Assembly: GCF_900101865.1 (NCBI RefSeq)
Contig: NZ_FNAH01000002.1
Location: forward strand, 124,001-188,000
Direction: 5' to 3'
Length of the DNA stretch: 64,000 bases
Origin: Paracoccus isoporae
Lineage (GTDB): Bacteria; Pseudomonadota; Alphaproteobacteria; Rhodobacterales; Rhodobacteraceae
The notes under the pieces are model-generated. The model had not been told where the DNA came from, made no database searches, and was given only the letters and a program-made list of their open reading frames with translations. Position numbers and translations under genes: made by a program. Shown in pieces: positions 31,810-41,577 of the stretch. Numbering within the stretch: the stretch's first letter is position 1; every line of letters starts with the position of its first letter.

Positions 31810-32763
31810 ATGAAAGCTGCATTCGTGACGATCACGGCCGGTCTGATGGCCGCCCTGCCGCTGGCGGCGCAATCGGTGGAGGAGTTCCCGACCAAGCCGA
31901 TGACCTATATCATCCCGTTCAACGCGGGCGGGGAATCCGATGTCTCGGCCCGGTTCCAGCAATCGGAATGGGAAAACGTCACCGGCCAGCAGGTGGTGAT
32001 CCAGTATCAGCCCGGCGCGGGGGGCGCGCAGGCCTGGTCGCAACTCAACTCCATCGCCGGCGACGGCTATACCGTCATGGGCATCAACCTGCCGCATACG
32101 GTGCTGCAACCGCTGGCCGGGTCGGTGGGCTACGCGACCGAGGATCTGACCCCGGTGCATTATTTCCACTATACCCCCGACGCGATCTTCGTGCGCCAGG
32201 ACAGCGAGTTCGAGACGCTGGAACAGCTTGTCGAATACGCCAAGGAAAATCCGGGCATGGTGACGCTGGCCGGGTCGGGGTCGAACTCGTCGAACGAGCT
32301 GGCCAATACCGTGTTCAACCAGGAAGCCGGGGTGACGACCACCTATGTTCCGTTCTCGGGCACCGGGCCGTCGATCACGGCGGTTTTGGGCGGGCAGACC
32401 ACGGGCGGGTTCAACTATGCCACCTCGGGCATCGCGCAGGGCGACGAGCTGCGGATGCTGGCCGTGGCCGCCGAGGAGCGGATGCCGGCCTTCCCCGATG
32501 TGCCGACCTTCACCGAGTTGGGCTACGACATTGTCGGCGGCGCCTATCGCGGCGTGGCGGTGCCCGATTCGACGCCCGAGGAGCTGCGCCAGCGGATCTC
32601 CGACATCGTGTCTGAGATCAACGCCCAGCCCGCATTCATCGAGAAGATGGAGGCCGGCGGCTTCGTGCTGGCCGATATCGGCTATGACGAGATGGACGAG
32701 TTCGTCGCCGGGAAGGTGGAGGAATACACCGCCGGTGCGCAGGCGCTCGGCATCATCGAGTGA
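31810..32763 (+). CDS. tctC: Tripartite tricarboxylate transporter substrate-binding protein (TctC)
   Basis: 317-residue periplasmic receptor of the TTT family: signal peptide MKAAFVTITAGLMAALPLAA, then FPTKPMTYIIPFNAGGESD, and the ligand-loop YQPGAGGAQAW typical of Bug/TctC proteins. A GAGGAGGA ribosome site precedes the ATG. The gene is followed by a TctA-TctB fusion and two tartrate-type dehydrogenases, so tartrate or D-malate is the probable ligand. A GC-rich leader with several inverted repeats precedes it. Confidence 0.92.
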   Translation: MKAAFVTITAGLMAALPLAAQSVEEFPTKPMTYIIPFNAGGESDVSARFQQSEWENVTGQQVVIQYQPGAGGAQAWSQLNSIAGDGYTVMGINLPHTVLQPLAGSVGYATEDLTPVHYFHYTPDAIFVRQDSEFETLEQLVEYAKENPGMVTLAGSGSNSSNELANTVFNQEAGVTTTYVPFSGTGPSITAVLGGQTTGGFNYATSGIAQGDELRMLAVAAEERMPAFPDVPTFTELGYDIVGGAYRGVAVPDSTPEELRQRISDIVSEINAQPAFIEKMEAGGFVLADIGYDEMDEFVAGKVEEYTAGAQALGIIE

Positions 32764-32798
32764 GCGCGATCCTGTAACGCAACGCGAAGGGGGCGGAG

Positions 32799-34802
32799 AT
32801 GGAGATCCTGGGCTATCTCATGGACGCGCTGACGCCGTTCAACCTGCTGCTGGCGCTTGTCGGCGTCGTGCTGGGCACGGTGATCGGGGCGCTGCCCGGA
32901 TTGTCAGCGACAATGGCGGTGGCCGTCCTTGTCCCCTTCACCTTCACCATGGACCCGGCCGCCGGGCTGATCGCGCTTGGCGCGATCTATACCGGGGCGA
33001 TCTATGGCGGCGCTTACGCGGCCATTCTGGTCAACACGCCCGGCACGCCATCGGCCATCGCCACCACGTTTGACGGGTTCCCGATGGCCAAGCGCGGCGA
33101 TGGCGGGCTGGCGATTTCGCTGGCCACCATCGCCTCGGTCGTGGGCGGGATCGTCGGCGCGGTGGCGCTGCTGTTGCTGGCGCCGCCGCTGGCCAAGGTG
33201 GCTTTGGCCTTCGGGCCGACGGAGTATTTCTGGCTGGCCATGTTCGGGCTGACGCTGATCGCGGCGCTGTCGGTGGGCAACACCGTCAAGGGGCTGATCG
33301 GGGCGTGTATCGGGCTGTTTTTGTCGATGATCGGCGTGGCCGTGGTCGGCGGCGATGTGCGCTACACGATGGGGATGCAGCGTTTTCTGGCCGGGATCGA
33401 CCTGACCTCGGCCATCATCGGGCTTTACTGCGTGCCGGTCATCCTCGATCTGGTTGCCACGCGAGATCCGCATCTGAAACCGTCTGAGACCGGCGGGCTG
33501 CGCCTGTCCGAGGGGCTGCGCCTGTCGCTGGCGCGGAAATTCAACGTCATCCGCTCCTCGATCATCGGCACGGTGATCGGGATCCTGCCCGGCGCGGGCG
33601 GTTCCATCGCCGGGCTGGTCTCCTATTCCGAGGCGCGGCGCAGTTCCGACACGCCCGACAGCTTCGGCAAGGGCAATCCCGACGGCATCATCGCCACCGA
33701 GGCCGCGAACAACGCCACGGTGGGCGGCGGGTTCATTCCGACGCTGGTGCTGGGCATTCCCGGCACGCCGCCCGATGCGATTATTCTGGGCGCGCTCTTG
33801 GTGCAGGGGATCAAGATCGGCCCGACGCTGTTCACCACCGACGGCAATATCGTTTACACGTTCATCTGGGGGCTGCTGATCGCGACGCTGCTGATGCTGC
33901 CGGTGGGTCTGCTGATCGGGCGCTATGCCTATGGCTCGATCATCAAGGTGCCGAAGGCGGTGCTGGCCCCGACCGTGGCGCTGCTGACCATCATCGGATC
34001 CTTCGCCATCCATTCCAACCCCGAGGACGCGCAGCTCATGGTCGGGCTGGGCATCATGGCGTGGTTCCTGAACCGCTATGGCTTCCAGCCGTCGCCCATC
34101 GTGCTGGGGCTGGTGCTGGGCGCGATTGCCGAGCAGGGTTTCGTGCAGACATGGCTGATCGGGTCGTCGTCGGGCCGGTTGCCGGAGATGTTCTTCAACC
34201 GCCCGATCAGCATCGGCATCATCTGTGCCGCGCTGCTGACCGTGGCCTTCCCGATCTGGGCCGACTGGAAGGCGAAGCGGCGCGCGCAGCTTGCGCGGAC
34301 GCCTGACCCCGAATCCGATGCCGGGACCGATATTCCGCCCGAGACGAAGATGCGGGATTATCCGGGCATGATGCTGGCCGGGCTGTTCATCCTGCTGGGA
34401 GTGGTGGTCTATCTGGGCGGCAATGCCATGTCGCCCCTGGGCGCGGTGTTCCCGAAAACCATCGCGGTGTCGCTGATCGCCTTCTCGGCGCTGCTGATCG
34501 CGATGAATCTGCGCCGGCCGGATGGCGGGTTCGACCGCAGCGTGCGCTTCGATGAGGGCGCGTGGCGGCGGCTGGCGCTGGGTGTGGTGATGCTGGCCTG
34601 GGTGATGCTGCTGCCCGAGATCGGGTTTCTTGTCACCAGCCTGGCCGCTTTCGTGGCGATCATGGTGATCGCCGATTACGACCGGCCGCCGCTGCGCACC
34701 TGGCTGATCTGGATCGCCGCCGGGGTGATGATCTGCGTGGGGTTCTGGTGGCTGATGGCCAATGTGCTGCTGCTGCGGATGCCCGCGGGGCTGCTGTTCT
34801 GA
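32799..34802 (+). CDS. tctA: Fused TctA-TctB membrane subunits of the tricarboxylate transporter
   Basis: 667-residue membrane protein. Residues 1 to about 505 are TctA (LVGVVLGTVIGALPGLSATM, NTPGTPSAIATTFDGFP, LGIPGTPPDAIILGALL). After a polar linker (KAKRRAQLARTPDPESDAGT) residues from about 515 to the end form a four-helix TctB domain (PGMMLAGLFILLGVVVYLGG, then LLPEIGFLVTSLAAFVAIMV). TctA and TctB are separate genes in the original Salmonella system; fusion fixes a 1:1 ratio. It lies 35 bp after tctC. Confidence 0.92.
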   Translation: MEILGYLMDALTPFNLLLALVGVVLGTVIGALPGLSATMAVAVLVPFTFTMDPAAGLIALGAIYTGAIYGGAYAAILVNTPGTPSAIATTFDGFPMAKRGDGGLAISLATIASVVGGIVGAVALLLLAPPLAKVALAFGPTEYFWLAMFGLTLIAALSVGNTVKGLIGACIGLFLSMIGVAVVGGDVRYTMGMQRFLAGIDLTSAIIGLYCVPVILDLVATRDPHLKPSETGGLRLSEGLRLSLARKFNVIRSSIIGTVIGILPGAGGSIAGLVSYSEARRSSDTPDSFGKGNPDGIIATEAANNATVGGGFIPTLVLGIPGTPPDAIILGALLVQGIKIGPTLFTTDGNIVYTFIWGLLIATLLMLPVGLLIGRYAYGSIIKVPKAVLAPTVALLTIIGSFAIHSNPEDAQLMVGLGIMAWFLNRYGFQPSPIVLGLVLGAIAEQGFVQTWLIGSSSGRLPEMFFNRPISIGIICAALLTVAFPIWADWKAKRRAQLARTPDPESDAGTDIPPETKMRDYPGMMLAGLFILLGVVVYLGGNAMSPLGAVFPKTIAVSLIAFSALLIAMNLRRPDGGFDRSVRFDEGAWRRLALGVVMLAWVMLLPEIGFLVTSLAAFVAIMVIADYDRPPLRTWLIWIAAGVMICVGFWWLMANVLLLRMPAGLLF

Positions 34803-34815
34803 AACGGAGAAAGCT

Positions 34816-35898
34816 ATGAGCAAGAAACTGCACAGGATCGCCGCCATTGGCGGGGACGGAATCGGTGTGGAAGTCGTCGATGCCTGCCTGGAGGCGCTGG
34901 AGGTGCTGGCCGAGCGCGATGGCGGCTTCGCCTTCGAGGTCGAGAATTTCGACTGGAGCACGGCGCGCTACAAAGAAACCGGCGCCTTCATGCCCGAGGA
35001 CGGGGCGGATCAGCTGCGCGGCTTCGATGCGATCCTGTTCGGCGCGGTGGGCGCCCCCGATGTGCCCGACCATCTGACGCTGTGGGGGCTGCGGCTGGCG
35101 ATCTGTCAGCCGCTGGATCAATACGCCAATGTCCGCCCGACGCGGATGCTGCCCGGCATCCAGAGCCCGCTGCGCGGCGTAGACCGGGACGAGCTGGACT
35201 GGGTGATCGTGCGCGAAAACTCCGAGGGCGAATATGCCGGGCAGGGCGGCCGCTCCCATCCCGGACTGCCGCTGGAGGTGGCGACGGATGTGTCGATCTT
35301 CACCCGCGCCGGGATCGAGCGGATCATGCGCTTCGCCTTCGGCCTGGCGCAGTCGCGGCCGCGCAAGCTGCTGACTGTGGTGACGAAATCTAACGCGCAG
35401 CGGCACGGCATGGTGCTGTGGGACGAGATCGCGGCGGAGGTTGCGCAGGAATTCCCGGACGTGACCTGGGACAAGATGCTGGTCGATGCGATGACGGTGC
35501 GGATGGTGATGAACCCGCAATCGCTCGACACGATCGTGGCGACGAACCTGCATGCCGATATCCTGTCGGATCTGGCCGCGGCGCTGTCCGGCTCGATCGG
35601 GGTGGCGCCGACCGCGAATTTGAACCCGGAGCGCGACACGCCGTCCATGTTCGAGCCGATCCACGGCTCGGCCTTCGACATCACCGGCAAGGGTGTGGCC
35701 AATCCGGTCGCGACCTTCTGGACCGCCGCGATGATGCTGGAGCATCTGGGCGAGCAGGCGGCGTCGGACCGGCTGATACAGGCGGTGGAGACGGTGACGG
35801 CGAACCCGGATCTGCACACGCCGGATCTGGGCGGGCAGGCGAGCACGCGCCAGGTCACCGATGCGGTGATCGAGGCCATTCGCGGCCGCAACGATTGA
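34816..35898 (+). CDS. Tartrate/D-malate dehydrogenase-family protein, paralogue 1
   Basis: 360-residue member of the isocitrate/isopropylmalate dehydrogenase superfamily. It has IAAIGGDGIGVEVVDA, FGAVGAPDVPDHLTLW, the substrate-loop arginine in NVRPTRMLPG, VRENSEGEY, VTKSN and IHGSAFDITGKG. The family oxidises and can decarboxylate L- or meso-tartrate or D-malate with NAD, Mn2+ and K+. It departs from classical TtuC in the TKSNAQRHGMVLWDE segment, so its preferred acid may differ from that of its neighbour. It lies in a run with tctC, tctAB and paralogue 2. Confidence 0.85.
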   Translation: MSKKLHRIAAIGGDGIGVEVVDACLEALEVLAERDGGFAFEVENFDWSTARYKETGAFMPEDGADQLRGFDAILFGAVGAPDVPDHLTLWGLRLAICQPLDQYANVRPTRMLPGIQSPLRGVDRDELDWVIVRENSEGEYAGQGGRSHPGLPLEVATDVSIFTRAGIERIMRFAFGLAQSRPRKLLTVVTKSNAQRHGMVLWDEIAAEVAQEFPDVTWDKMLVDAMTVRMVMNPQSLDTIVATNLHADILSDLAAALSGSIGVAPTANLNPERDTPSMFEPIHGSAFDITGKGVANPVATFWTAAMMLEHLGEQAASDRLIQAVETVTANPDLHTPDLGGQASTRQVTDAVIEAIRGRND

Positions 35899-35910
35899 AG
35901 GGGGGCGCAG

Positions 35911-36984
35911 ATGGCCAGCAACCACATGAAGATCGCCGTCATCGCCGGGGACGGCATCGGCAAGGAGGTCGTGCCCGAGGGGATCCGCGTGCTGGAGGCC
36001 GCGGCGAAGCGTCACCAGCTCGATCTGCGCTTCGACGGGTTCGACTTCTCCTCCTGCGATTATTACGCGAAACACGGCCAGATGATGCCCGATGACTGGA
36101 AGGCGCAGATCGAGGGCCATGACGCGATCTTCTTCGGCGCGGTGGGCTGGCCGGAGACGGTGCCCGATCACATCTCGCTCTGGGGCTCGCTGTTGCAGTT
36201 CCGCCGCCAGTTCGACCAGTATATCAGCCTGCGCCCGGCGCGGCTGATGCCGGGCGTGCCGTCGCCGCTTTCCGGCCGGGCGCCGGGCGATATCGACATG
36301 TGGATCGTGCGCGAGAACACCGAGGGCGAATATTCCTCCATCGGCGGCAAGATGTATGAGGGCACCGAGCGCGAGATCGTGATGCAGGAAACCGTGATGA
36401 GCCGGCACGGCGTGGACCGGGTGCTGCGCTATGCGTTCGAGCTGGCGCAGACCCGGCCGCGCAAGCGGCTGACCTCGGCCACCAAGTCGAACGGGATTTC
36501 CATCACCATGCCCTATTGGGACGAGCGGGTGGAGGAGATGGCGGCATCCTATCCCGAGATCGCGGTGGACAAGTATCACATCGACATTCTGACCGCGCAT
36601 TTCGTGCTGAACCCGGACCGGTTCGACGTGGTCGTCGCCTCGAACCTGTTCGGGGATATCCTGTCGGATCTGGGGCCGGCCTGCACCGGCACGATCGGCA
36701 TCGCGCCATCGGGCAATATCAACCCCGAGGGCGCGTTCCCGTCTCTGTTCGAGCCGGTGCATGGCTCGGCCCCGGATATTGCCGGGCAGGGCATCGCCAA
36801 CCCGGTCGGGCAGATCTGGGCGGGCGCGATGATGCTGGAGCATCTGGGACATGGGCAGGCGGCGGCCGATATCGTCGCGGCCATCGAGACGGTGCTGGCC
36901 GAGCCTGCGCTGCGCACCCGCGATCTGGGCGGAACCGCCGACACGGAGAGCTGCGGCAAGGCGATTGCCGATGCGCTGAGCTGA
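35911..36984 (+). CDS. ttuC: Tartrate/D-malate dehydrogenase, paralogue 2
   Basis: 357-residue enzyme matching TtuC/DmlA: IAVIAGDGIGKEVVPEGIRV, FGAVGWPETVPDHISLWGSL, VRENTEGEYSSIGG, TSATKSNGISITMPYWDERV and FEPVHGSAPDIAGQGIANPV. Such enzymes convert L-tartrate to oxaloglycolate, meso-tartrate to glycerate plus CO2, and D-malate to pyruvate. It starts 12 bp after paralogue 1. Together with tarD the locus would cover several tartrate stereoisomers. Confidence 0.9.
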   Translation: MASNHMKIAVIAGDGIGKEVVPEGIRVLEAAAKRHQLDLRFDGFDFSSCDYYAKHGQMMPDDWKAQIEGHDAIFFGAVGWPETVPDHISLWGSLLQFRRQFDQYISLRPARLMPGVPSPLSGRAPGDIDMWIVRENTEGEYSSIGGKMYEGTEREIVMQETVMSRHGVDRVLRYAFELAQTRPRKRLTSATKSNGISITMPYWDERVEEMAASYPEIAVDKYHIDILTAHFVLNPDRFDVVVASNLFGDILSDLGPACTGTIGIAPSGNINPEGAFPSLFEPVHGSAPDIAGQGIANPVGQIWAGAMMLEHLGHGQAAADIVAAIETVLAEPALRTRDLGGTADTESCGKAIADALS

Positions 36985-37035
36985 ATTGCGGCGCGGCGGG
37001 CGGCTCTCGGATCGCGGTGTCGCCCGCCGCGCGTG

Positions 37036-37440
37036 TCAGTCGCCAGCGCCGTATTCCGCATCGGTGACATGGTCGAGCCATGTCACCACCTCGCCATTTT
37101 CGTCGGCCTCGGCAATGGCGATATGGGTCATGGCGCAATCTGGCGCAGCACCATGCCAATGCGTTTCGCCGGGCGGAAACCAGATGATGTCGCCGGGGCG
37201 GATCGTCTCGATGGCGCCGCCCTTCTGCTGTGCGCGCCCCTCTCCGGCGGTGACGATCAGGGTCTGACCCAGCGGATGGGTGTGCCAGGCGGTGCGCGCG
37301 CCCGGCTCGAATGTCACCGTCGCGCCGGAGAGCCGCGCGGGCGCTTCGGTCGAGAACGGCGCGTCGAGACGCACGCGGCCGGTGAAATATTCGGCCGGGC
37401 CGGATTTCGACGCGGTGGCGGCGTTTCGGGTGATCCTCAT
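37036..37440 (-). CDS. Small cupin resembling Mn-dependent cupin hydroxynitrile lyases
   Basis: 134-residue single-domain cupin. [17 protein letters not shown] holds two histidines and a glutamine of the metal site, and [10 protein letters not shown] holds the third histidine; [16 protein letters not shown] and [10 protein letters not shown] are also as in the Granulicella cupin hydroxynitrile lyase subgroup. Natural function of this subgroup is mostly unknown and lyase activity may be incidental. It lies on the same strand as, and downstream of, an aldehyde oxidoreductase operon, separated by about 200 bp. Confidence 0.8.
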   Translation of the reverse strand: MRITRNAATASKSGPAEYFTGRVRLDAPFSTEAPARLSGATVTFEPGARTAWHTHPLGQTLIVTAGEGRAQQKGGAIETIRPGDIIWFPPGETHWHGAAPDCAMTHIAIAEADENGEVVTWLDHVTDAEYGAGD

Positions 37441-37644
37441 CAGACAACTCCCTGTGCTGGCCCGGCGCGGTGTGGGGGCGCGGCGGGTGTTGGCAGGCTT
37501 GCCACCCGCAGGCTGGCGCTGCGGGCGGCGAAGGTCAATGCGGTGCGGTGGGTCGGCGTCGGGTCACTCCGCCCGGTCCCATTCGTGACGGGGTGGCGCC
37601 GAAGGGGCGGGCGCGAGGTCCAGAACCCCGTGCCCGCAATGCGT

Positions 37645-39846
37645 CTAGATCGCGGGCAATTCCTCCAGCACCTTGTCCAGCGTCAGCGGATAATCGCGGA
37701 TGCGCAGCCCGGTCGCGTTGTAATGGGCGTTGGCGACGGCGGCGGCGATGCCGCAGAGCCCCAGCTCGCCCACCCCCTTGGCCTTGAGCGGGGTCGAGGC
37801 CGGGTCCAGCGTGTCGAGGAACACCACCTCCTGGCTGGCGATGTCGGCATGGACCGGCACCTCGTATCCGGCGAGATCGTGATTGGCGAAGAAGCCGCGC
37901 CCGGTGTCGATGGCCAGCTCCTCCATCAGCGCCGCACCGAGACCCATCACCATGCCGCCGATCACCTGGCTGCGGGCCGAAAGCGGGTTCAGGATCCGCC
38001 CGGCATCGCAGACCGCCAGCATCCGCCGCACCCGCGTCTCTCCGGTGCCGGCATGGACGGCCAGCTCGACGAAATGCGCCGCGAAGGTGGCCATCAGCAC
38101 ATCGTCCTGGAATTCCCCGAAAGCGACCTTGTCCTCGGCGGTGATCTCGCCATCGGCGGCGATCTCGGCCAGCGATGTGCTGCGGCCCGAGGCGGTGACT
38201 CGGCCATCGGCGAAGTCCAGGCTGCCCGCATCGACATTGCCGAGCCGCCTGGCGATCTCCTCGCGCAGCTTGACGCAGGCGGCATAGACCCCGGCGGTGG
38301 AACTCGGCGCGCCGAACTGCCCGCCGGAGCCGGAGGAGACCGGGTAGCGGCTGTCGCCCAGCCGGACCTCGACCTGATCGACGCCAAGCCCCAGCATCTC
38401 GGCCGCGGTCTGGGCGATGATCGTGTAGGAGCCGGTGCCGATATCGGTCATGTCGGTCTCGACCACCGCCGTGCCGTCGGGGCGCAGCCGCACAAGCGCG
38501 CCCGAATTCATGGTCAGCGCGCCGCGATAGGCCCCGGCCATGCCGTGCCCGATCAGCCACATCCCTTCTCGCCGGCCACCCGGCGTGGTGTTGCGGTCCG
38601 CCCAGCCGAAGCGGTCCGCGCCTTGGCGCAGGCAGGTGACGAAATTCCGGTCGGAGAAGGGCCGGTCCGGCTGGCCGGGATCGACCTGGGTGTCGTTGAG
38701 GATGCGGAATTCGACCGGGTCCATGCCCAGCTTCTCGGCCATCTCGTCCATGGCGATTTCCAGCGCCATCAGGCCCGACGCCTCGCCCGGCGCGCGCATC
38801 GCATGGGCCTCGGGCAGATGAAGATCCACCAGCCGGGGCGTGATCAGCCGGTTCGCCCCGGCATAGAAGAACGGGGTCTGGGCGGTGCTGTTCTCGCCAT
38901 CGCCGCCGGGCTGGGTATGGGACAGCCCGTCATGGGCGATGGCGGTGATGCGCCCGTCGCGATCCGCCCCGATGCGGATGCGCTGGATGGTGCGGGCGCG
39001 ATGGGTGGTGTTGTTGGCGATGGCCGGGCGGGGCAGGGCGACCTTGACGGGACGCCCGGTCGCGCGCGCGCCGAGCGCTGCCAGCACGCTGTCGGCGCGC
39101 ATGAACAGCTTGGAGCCGAAGCCGCCGCCGATGAACGGGCTGTCCACCCGGACCTGATCGGGGTCGAGATCGAAGGCGCTGCACAGCCCCTCGACCAGCC
39201 AGTTGACCATCTGGGTCGAACTCCACACGGTCAGCCGGCCCTCCTCGTCCCACTGCGCGATGCTGGCATGGGGCTCCATCATCGCATGGGTCTGGCACGG
39301 TGTGGTGTAGGTTTCGTCCAGCGTCACCGGCGCCTCGGCAAAGGCCGCGGCGAAATCGCCGACATCCTGATCCGGCTCGGCCTTGCGCGCCATGGCCGTA
39401 TCGCGATGCGTGGAAAGGTCGTAATCGGCGTGCCCCTCGGCGTCATAGGCGACCCGGACCAGACCGGAAGCCGCCCGCGCCGCCTCGAAGCTCTCCGCCA
39501 CGACAAGCGCCACGGCCTGGTGGTAATGCCGGATCTCGTCGCCGCCGAAATGCGGCACGACATTCATGCCGTGCTTGCCCAGCACATCCATATCGGTGCT
39601 GCGGATTACCGCGACCACGCCCGGCGCGGCCTCGGCCGCGGCGCTGTCGATCCTGGTGATCCGGCCCCGCGCGATGGCGGAGAACACCGGATAGCCGGCA
39701 AGCTGATCCTCGGCCACGTCGTGCCGCTCATAGGCATAGGGCGCGTGGCCGGAGGTTTTCAGCGGCCCGTCGATGCGCGGGGTTGATTTGCCCAGCACCG
39801 TGCCGCGGTCGGCCGGGTTGGTGCCGGCGGGTTCGTTGAAATCCAT
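37645..39846 (-). CDS. paoC: Molybdenum aldehyde oxidoreductase large subunit (PaoC/YagR type)
   Basis: 733-residue molybdopterin-binding subunit of the xanthine oxidase family, which hydroxylates aldehydes to acids. Family stretches are VDSPFIGGGFGSKLFMRADS, MRAPGEASGLMALEIAMDEM, TDIGTGSYTIIAQTAAEML and the C-terminal GVGELGLCGIAAAVANA with the catalytic glutamate. It is the last gene of a three-gene operon after the FAD and [2Fe-2S] subunits, giving the PaoABC order. Cytosine-type molybdopterin (MCD) is usual in this group. No maturation factor (PaoD/XdhC) is present. Confidence 0.92.
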   Translation of the reverse strand: MDFNEPAGTNPADRGTVLGKSTPRIDGPLKTSGHAPYAYERHDVAEDQLAGYPVFSAIARGRITRIDSAAAEAAPGVVAVIRSTDMDVLGKHGMNVVPHFGGDEIRHYHQAVALVVAESFEAARAASGLVRVAYDAEGHADYDLSTHRDTAMARKAEPDQDVGDFAAAFAEAPVTLDETYTTPCQTHAMMEPHASIAQWDEEGRLTVWSSTQMVNWLVEGLCSAFDLDPDQVRVDSPFIGGGFGSKLFMRADSVLAALGARATGRPVKVALPRPAIANNTTHRARTIQRIRIGADRDGRITAIAHDGLSHTQPGGDGENSTAQTPFFYAGANRLITPRLVDLHLPEAHAMRAPGEASGLMALEIAMDEMAEKLGMDPVEFRILNDTQVDPGQPDRPFSDRNFVTCLRQGADRFGWADRNTTPGGRREGMWLIGHGMAGAYRGALTMNSGALVRLRPDGTAVVETDMTDIGTGSYTIIAQTAAEMLGLGVDQVEVRLGDSRYPVSSGSGGQFGAPSSTAGVYAACVKLREEIARRLGNVDAGSLDFADGRVTASGRSTSLAEIAADGEITAEDKVAFGEFQDDVLMATFAAHFVELAVHAGTGETRVRRMLAVCDAGRILNPLSARSQVIGGMVMGLGAALMEELAIDTGRGFFANHDLAGYEVPVHADIASQEVVFLDTLDPASTPLKAKGVGELGLCGIAAAVANAHYNATGLRIRDYPLTLDKVLEELPAI

Positions 39847-39847
39847 C

Positions 39848-40807
39848 TCAGTTCCCCTCTGCCTCGGCCAGCATCGCGGCAAGGGTCCGCTCTGCCAGGG
39901 TGATCTTGAACGCGTTCTGCGCGGTCGGGCGCGCGCCGTCGAGCAGCCTTGCCATGACGGCCCCCGCCCCGTTGGGCAGTTCGGCATCCGCCGCTGCGCG
40001 CCGCCAGGGCTGGGGGGCGACCCCGCCAAGCGCCACCCGCCCGCTGCCATCGGCCTGCCGCACGAGCGCGACAGAGACGAGCGCAAAGGCGTAGGAGGCG
40101 CGGTCGCGGACCTTGTGATAGGCCTGATGCCCGCCGATCGGCGCGGGCAGGGTGACGGCGGTGATGATCTCGCCCGGTTCCAGCACCGTCTCACGCTCGG
40201 GCGTGTCGCCGGGCAGGAGGTAGAACTCCTCCAGCGGAATGCTGCGGCTGTTACCTGCCGCATCCAGCGTCTCGACCTGCGCATCGAGCAGGCGCATCGC
40301 GACGGCCATGTCCGACGGATGGGTGGCGATGCAGTGATCCGAGATGCCGATCACCCCCAAGGGCCGGGTAAAGCCCCCCGAATCAAGCGCCGCACATCCC
40401 GCGCCGGGGCTGCGCTTGTTGCAGGCCATGTTGGTGTCGTAGAAATACGGGCAGCGGGTGCGTTGCAGCAGATTGCCGCCGCTCGTCGCCATGTTGCGCA
40501 GCTGGCCGGATGCCCCGGCGACAAGCGCGCGGGTCAGCACCCCGTAATCGCGCCGGATCCGGTCATCGGCGGCCAGGTCGGTGTTGCGCACCATCGCGCC
40601 GATCCGCAGCCCGCCCGCATCCGTTTGCTCGATCCGGTCGAGCCCGGTGCCGGTCACGTCGATCAGCCGCGACGGCGTCTCGATCTCCAGCTTCATCAGG
40701 TCGAGCAGATTGGTGCCGCCGGCGATGAATTTCGCACCCGTGTCGCCTGCGGCGAGTGTCGCGGCCTGCCCGGCATCACCGGCGCGTTCAAAGCTGAACT
40801 CTCTCAT
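39848..40807 (-). CDS. paoB: FAD-binding subunit of aldehyde oxidoreductase (PaoB/YagS type)
   Basis: 319-residue FAD subunit (CO-dehydrogenase flavoprotein fold) with [20 protein letters not shown] and [19 protein letters not shown]. The cysteines in RCPYF, MACNK and GAGCAA match the extra [4Fe-4S] site known in E. coli PaoB and absent from most xanthine-oxidase flavin subunits. It begins inside the end of the [2Fe-2S] gene (ATGA overlap). Confidence 0.92.
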   Translation of the reverse strand: MREFSFERAGDAGQAATLAAGDTGAKFIAGGTNLLDLMKLEIETPSRLIDVTGTGLDRIEQTDAGGLRIGAMVRNTDLAADDRIRRDYGVLTRALVAGASGQLRNMATSGGNLLQRTRCPYFYDTNMACNKRSPGAGCAALDSGGFTRPLGVIGISDHCIATHPSDMAVAMRLLDAQVETLDAAGNSRSIPLEEFYLLPGDTPERETVLEPGEIITAVTLPAPIGGHQAYHKVRDRASYAFALVSVALVRQADGSGRVALGGVAPQPWRRAAADAELPNGAGAVMARLLDGARPTAQNAFKITLAERTLAAMLAEAEGN

Positions 40808-41382
40808 GGCGCACCTCGCGAGACCTGAAGAATGGCCGTCATCATGTTGGCGTAGGCCCCGCAGCGGCAGATATTGCCGCTCATCCGTTCGCGGATCTCG
40901 TCCTCGGTGATCTCGATTCTGGCCGAGAGATCGCCGGTGACATGGCTGGGGATGCCCGCGGCAATCTCGTCCAGCACGGCGCGGGCCGAGCAGATCTGGC
41001 CCGGCGTGCAATAGCCGCATTGATAGCCGTCATGTTCGACGAAAGCCGCCTGCATCGGGTCGAGCGCGTCGGGCGCACCGATGCCCTCGATGGTCTCGAT
41101 CTCGTGGCCGTCCTGCATCACCGCCAGCGTCAGGCAGGAATTGACCCGGCGGCCATTCACTATGACGGTGCAGGCGCCGCATTGCCCGTGATCGCAGCCC
41201 TTCTTGGTGCCGGTCAGGCGCAGATGCTCGCGCAGCGCATCCAGAAGCGTGGTGCGGTTGTCGATCTCGATCTCGCGCATCTCGCCATTGACGGTGAAGC
41301 GGACCGTGCTGCGCATCTGCGCCGCCCTGTCGCCCGGATCTGCGCCGGGCGCGGATCGCTGGTCTGTCATGTCGGTGGTCAT
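40804..41382 (-). CDS. paoA: [2Fe-2S] subunit of aldehyde oxidoreductase (PaoA/YagT type)
   Basis: 192-residue electron-transfer subunit with two [2Fe-2S] domains: [20 protein letters not shown] (plant-type) and [12 protein letters not shown] with later GNICRCGAY (helical). E. coli PaoA carries a Tat signal; here the N-terminus ([20 protein letters not shown]) shows none, suggesting a cytoplasmic enzyme. GGGGA before the ATG at 41382 supports this start. It is the first gene of paoABC. Confidence 0.92.
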   Translation of the reverse strand: MTTDMTDQRSAPGADPGDRAAQMRSTVRFTVNGEMREIEIDNRTTLLDALREHLRLTGTKKGCDHGQCGACTVIVNGRRVNSCLTLAVMQDGHEIETIEGIGAPDALDPMQAAFVEHDGYQCGYCTPGQICSARAVLDEIAAGIPSHVTGDLSARIEITEDEIRERMSGNICRCGAYANMMTAILQVSRGAP

Positions 41383-41541
41383 GGGTCGCGTCCCCTGGCT
41401 GGTGGCTGGCTGTGCCGCCCGTGGCGGCACGCAGCAAGTGGCGTGGCGGGACCATAACGCGGCGGCCGCCCGTCGCGTTCAGTTGCGATTTGGCAAGATC
41501 GTTACGCGAGGCTGTCGGGACCTGGTCCGGGCGAGCGCGCG

Positions 41542-41570
41542 TTGACGCCGCCCGGCGCCGCCGATAGCGT
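41542..41570 (+). promoter_or_regulatory. Promoter of the tRNA-Sec gene
   Basis: TTGACG (41542-41547), exactly 17 bp, then TAGCGT (41565-41570), ending 7 bp before the tRNA 5' end. Placement matches a tRNA promoter whose transcript starts at or just before the mature end. Confidence 0.65.
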
Positions 41571-41577
41571 GGCCGGC

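Noticed and set aside
32904..34961. Open frame of about 680 codons opposite the TctA-TctB gene
   Set aside because: Gln/His/Arg-rich antisense composition opposite a membrane protein with clear TctA motifs.
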